From Psilocybe azurescens (Eukaryota > Basidiomycota > Agaricomycetes > Agaricales > Agrocybaceae), in contig JAJIRX010000668.1 of the NCBI GenBank assembly GCA_023853785.1, positions 186,001 to 250,000 on the forward strand: a DNA stretch of 64,000 nt, given 5' to 3'. Made by a program: the position numbers and the translations under genes. Numbering within the stretch: the stretch's first letter is position 1; the number at the start of each line of letters is the position of its first letter. The notes beneath the pieces were generated by a model. That model searched no databases, was not told the DNA's origin, and saw only the letters and a program-made list of their open reading frames with translations. Below are positions 61,052 through 64,000 of the stretch, piece after piece.

Positions 61052-62090
61052 CTATAGGGTAGATTCTTCAGCGGCCTGGCGTCGCTTTTCGGCTGACGCT
61101 TTGGCCTCGCTCAGTGGCTTACTCCAGCGAGCTTCCGGAGGATCCCAGATACCGAATTCTTTCTTCATGTCATCTATGTTTTCCGACCATCTATTTTCCC
61201 AATAGATCGTGATGAGGCTCTGAGCGCTTCCCCCACATTTCAAGGACCAAGGAACATATTCGGAGAATAGCCTGGCTCTCTTCTGCGGGGTCAAGCGCAG
61301 TGGACCAAACAGAGCAGAAATGGCAGTCATAGGAAGTCCCAGGTTAGCAAATTCGAAGTATTTGAGGGCCAGTTCCGACTCGACGTTGACAGGCAGGTTG
61401 CAGATGCAGTGGTAGAAGTCGTGGCATTCACGATATCTCTGCATGACATATGCGAGTTCAGGATCGTCAATGTATTTCACCTGAGAAAGTGAAGTGGCAA
61501 ATGAAAAGGTATCGTTTAATGTTTGATCCATGTACTTTGGCTGGCGACTCACCGGGGCTCGAGTATCAGGCGTGACTCCACACCGTTCTAGCCACGTTAC
61601 ATATGCTCGTCCAAAGGATCCTTCTGGATATTGTGCGAGCTTGTTCATGTCAATTGTAGACGAATTAACGCGTGGTCTATCCATAAGAACTTTGCGACCT
61701 TCTGGACTCGCTAACATACGATCCCTCAAACGTGGAAGGCTGGGGCCGGCGGTAGTCTCTCCGAGAGCAGCGATCATGTCTATGAGTCTAGCATGTTTGA
61801 AGGTGGGACACTTTTAGAGAGATATAAATCTCACCTCCTCTACGAGGATCTGCTAATGACATGAAGGCTGACCCCACCGCCAGAAACGCGTTTTCAAACC
61901 AACTGAGAGGTATATGGCCTTCATATGCAGGCTTGGTAGCAGAGCTTATGCCACGAGACAGTTGAGAGAGTTCGCCCCTTCTTCTGCGTTGTGGTATCGA
62001 TATTTGGCGTGTTTCCAGCAGGGGTGTCGCCAAAAACTTTAATAACGTACTAGATGTTCGATATTTGGATGCCGAAAGGCATTGCAGCAT
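61052..62090 (-). CDS. COQ4: Ubiquinone biosynthesis protein Coq4
   Basis: Three exons (61835-62090, 61553-61779, 61052-61480) give exactly 303 residues. The N-terminus is a basic, hydroxylated mitochondrial presequence (MLQCLSASKYRTSSTLLKFL). Then YEGHIPLSWFENAFLAVGSA, DPRRGDMIAALGETT, LERCGVTPDTRAP/VKYIDD, the family's metal motif HDFYH with Glu 12 residues on (H181, D182, H185, E197), LALKYFEFANLGLPMTAISA and YVPWSLKCGGSAQSLITIYW. Coq4 sits on the matrix face of the inner membrane and organises the CoQ synthesis complex; recent work assigns it C1 decarboxylation/hydroxylation of the ring. The Lys-rich tail (SEAKASAEKRRQ) is a little longer than in yeast. No frame damage was seen. Confidence 0.93.
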
Positions 62091-63509
62091 GTTGAGTGTA
62101 ATTTTATAGTTGTCACTGAATAGATAGTGGTTTGCAGTGGTATTGGAAGCAGAACAGAGGACGATGTGGAGGTAGTTACGAGTCCTATTACGGAGTAATA
62201 CAGGGCACCTAGCTGGACCTAGGTCACGAAATCTATCTTCGCCCGAAAGTTTTTCCTTATTAGCTCTATTTTGCACGTGCCATCAGCTTTGTTCTGGTTT
62301 CGTTTCCTCAGACCGTTCGGTTCTTTCCGAACCAATGGACCGAATTCCATCAATTATAATAACATTTTCTTACGGTGACACGCCTTTCTGATTTGATTTT
62401 GCCCTTGAGATTCTGATTTACCCTTTTAATCCCAGAGGATACACTTGAAGTAGCAACATTTAACATGAGATCGGTTAGCATGAAATAGTCGATTCTAATC
62501 TAATACCGGCGCACCTGCTTCAAAGTCACAGAGGCAATATCATGGACCTTGGACTGTCTGAGTATTAGCACGCTGTCGAGCTACCCACAGAATATCGTGA
62601 ATCTTCGATAGTGACTTTAAAAAGGTACACATACCTACATTATAGTGTGTCTCTACTAATTCTGATTCATTAAGTACGACAGATGGCCAAATGGCAGGAC
62701 ATTTTGAAATGGATAACTCCGCCACCCTGACTGCTCCCTGTGGACGTGGTCTTCTTCTGTACATTGTACAAACAGTCTCGCCTTCGAGATTCGGTAGACC
62801 AACAGTGGACTTCACAACTAAACAAGACCTCGTCGGATCTATTGATGAATGAGTTAACCGGAATCGTACGTCTAAGGAACAGCACTGGCATGCTCAAGAA
62901 TAGGCACTCCCAAGGGTTCCTCACACCTGTCATCGACCAATCCAAATCGACAGACTTTATAGATTGACATTGCTATTTTTTTCTTTTTTTCTTTTTTCTC
63001 TTTGTTCGCTTCGCGTACTACGGTACATATTAGTGAGGTTATGCATTGCAAATATACCCCCTTAATTCAGCTACCCTGTGCTAGCACTGTGCAGTAGCCC
63101 AGGACTACACACCAAGCACATATCATGCTGACAGGTGCATGCTGGTGGCACAAGATAAGATTAGCTCGACTAGATAAAAAATGGACTCGTAATGGGCCAG
63201 GCGCAGCATCGGCTCACATACTTACTCAAGTGGGCAGGATGACAACAAAGTCGTCACTATCACGTGGGTGCGTCACAGCAATAAAAATAGCGCCTGGTGG
63301 CTTGTCCAGTTTCAATAATGCTCGATCTGGGTCCGTCATATCCGTCACCATGAGTTCGTCAAACCGCCTGGAACGTGTTTGTGCTCCCCTCAGGGAAAGG
63401 AACGATCCCGGGTTGATTTTGTCACACCATCACGAGGTATCGGAATGGTAGGAGCATGAAATCAGAAAAAGCCTCGTGTTCGGGAACAGTACAAGAGCAG
63501 GGCTTCATT
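62091..63509. other. Gene-poor interval
   Basis: No supported gene. Open frames on both strands at 62540-62967 overlap and have no protein features. There is a T-rich tract at 62970-63000. Confidence 0.4.
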
Positions 63510-64000
63510 TCAGGTTGATGTGGCCCAGATACGCGCCGAATCTCCAATTTGCTTCAATGGCGGCTTGGAATCCCAGTGCCACCCATTCACATTTATCCAA
63601 ACCCGGAATGCACGAGTCAGAATCGTGCAGAAGCCACTGGACTGCGCCATGAACACCAGTCCAGGTGAATTTCTTGGCCTATAATATACCGTACTGCATC
63701 CCACTATTGTTGTAGGCCACTCCCCTCTTCTGCCCTCAACTTTACTCTCTACATTTTCGTCTTGATTATTTTGCTTTAGAATGGACTCTTTCGCTCGTCT
63801 TGCTATTATTGAAGGTCTTATTCCTGCTGCGCGGACGACCTTGCCTCGGGTTAGAGAGGACACCAGACGATACGCCGTATACTTTCCTTCCAAGGCTAGT
63901 CTCAGGGCGAAAAGTATCGAAACAGATGCTTGCAGTACTTGGACTTTCTCTGCCTCAGAATTGCCTTGTTCTGGAAGCTCTAGCAATACTAGTCTCGAAA
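63510..64000 (-). CDS. Possible partial exon running off the window edge
   Basis: A reverse frame stays open from the right edge to a stop at 63510 (over 160 codons). Its first part, VQVLQASVSILFALRLALEG, TRGKVVRAAGIRPSIIARRA and a Lys/Asn/Glu-rich stretch, is protein-like; after about 63720 it becomes less so, and an intron may begin there. The start lies beyond the window. No family is recognised. Confidence 0.3.
   Translation of the reverse strand, partial: SRLVLLELPEQGNSEAEKVQVLQASVSILFALRLALEGKYTAYRLVSSLTRGKVVRAAGIRPSIIARRAKESILKQNNQDENVESKVEGRRGEWPTTIVGCSTVYYRPRNSPGLVFMAQSSGFCTILTRAFRVWINVNGWHWDSKPPLKQIGDSARIWATST

Noticed and set aside
1..64000. tRNA genes, rRNA genes and CRISPR arrays
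   Set aside because: No GGTTCRANNCC-type T-arm with a matching A-box, no rRNA core sequence and no regularly spaced repeats were seen by eye. A tRNA scan would settle the tRNA part.

Overview
The window is nuclear DNA of a filamentous fungus, most likely an agaricomycete (mushroom-type basidiomycete). Coding regions are split by many short GT-AG introns (about 50-75 bp, several under 60), some exons are tiny, and the gene families are fungal: Rds1-like ferritin-fold protein, Pps1-type phosphatase, DUF2415/WD40 protein, mitochondrial ATM1, PGS1 and COQ4. No rRNA, tRNA, CRISPR array or bacterial operon was seen.

Layout. 1-1.5 kb: a degraded F-box-like fragment abutting an antisense ABC-B transporter fragment. 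2-12.5 kb: a dense block with an rds1-like secreted protein, a NOPCHAP1/DUF4598-like nucleolar protein, a coiled-coil tail-anchored protein, a CaMKK-type kinase and a 50-residue cysteine-motif protein. 14-23.4 kb: a PLP aminotransferase of the Aro8/kynurenine-aminoadipate type, a 892-bp inverted-repeat transposon (MITE-like), a catalytically degenerate RNase III-fold protein and galactokinase. 25.4-32.1 kb: one very large Pps1-like dual-specificity phosphatase gene with long low-complexity insertions. 32-38 kb: gene-poor, with a satellite-like block and a tandem duplication. 38.4-47.6 kb: a small six-cysteine secreted protein, ATM1 and a WD40/DUF2415 protein. 48-53 kb: gene-poor, with a three-copy repeat. 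53.5-62.1 kb: PGS1, a small acidic protein, a small membrane protein, and COQ4. The last kilobase has an open frame running off the window edge.

Three nuclear genes for mitochondrial functions lie here (ATM1 for iron-sulfur export, PGS1 for cardiolipin precursor synthesis, COQ4 for ubiquinone), but they are separated by unrelated genes and I infer no cluster.

A striking global signal is that conserved genes lose frame by exactly one base, mostly inside short homopolymers (ATM1, PPS1, galactokinase, aminotransferase, coiled-coil and WD40 genes). The signal hits genes expected to be essential, so systematic base undercalling in the assembly is the simplest reading, with gene decay as the alternative. 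No convincing new multi-gene system was found. The best leads are microexons, the pseudo-catalytic RNase III protein, the six-cysteine secreted protein and the repeat blocks.
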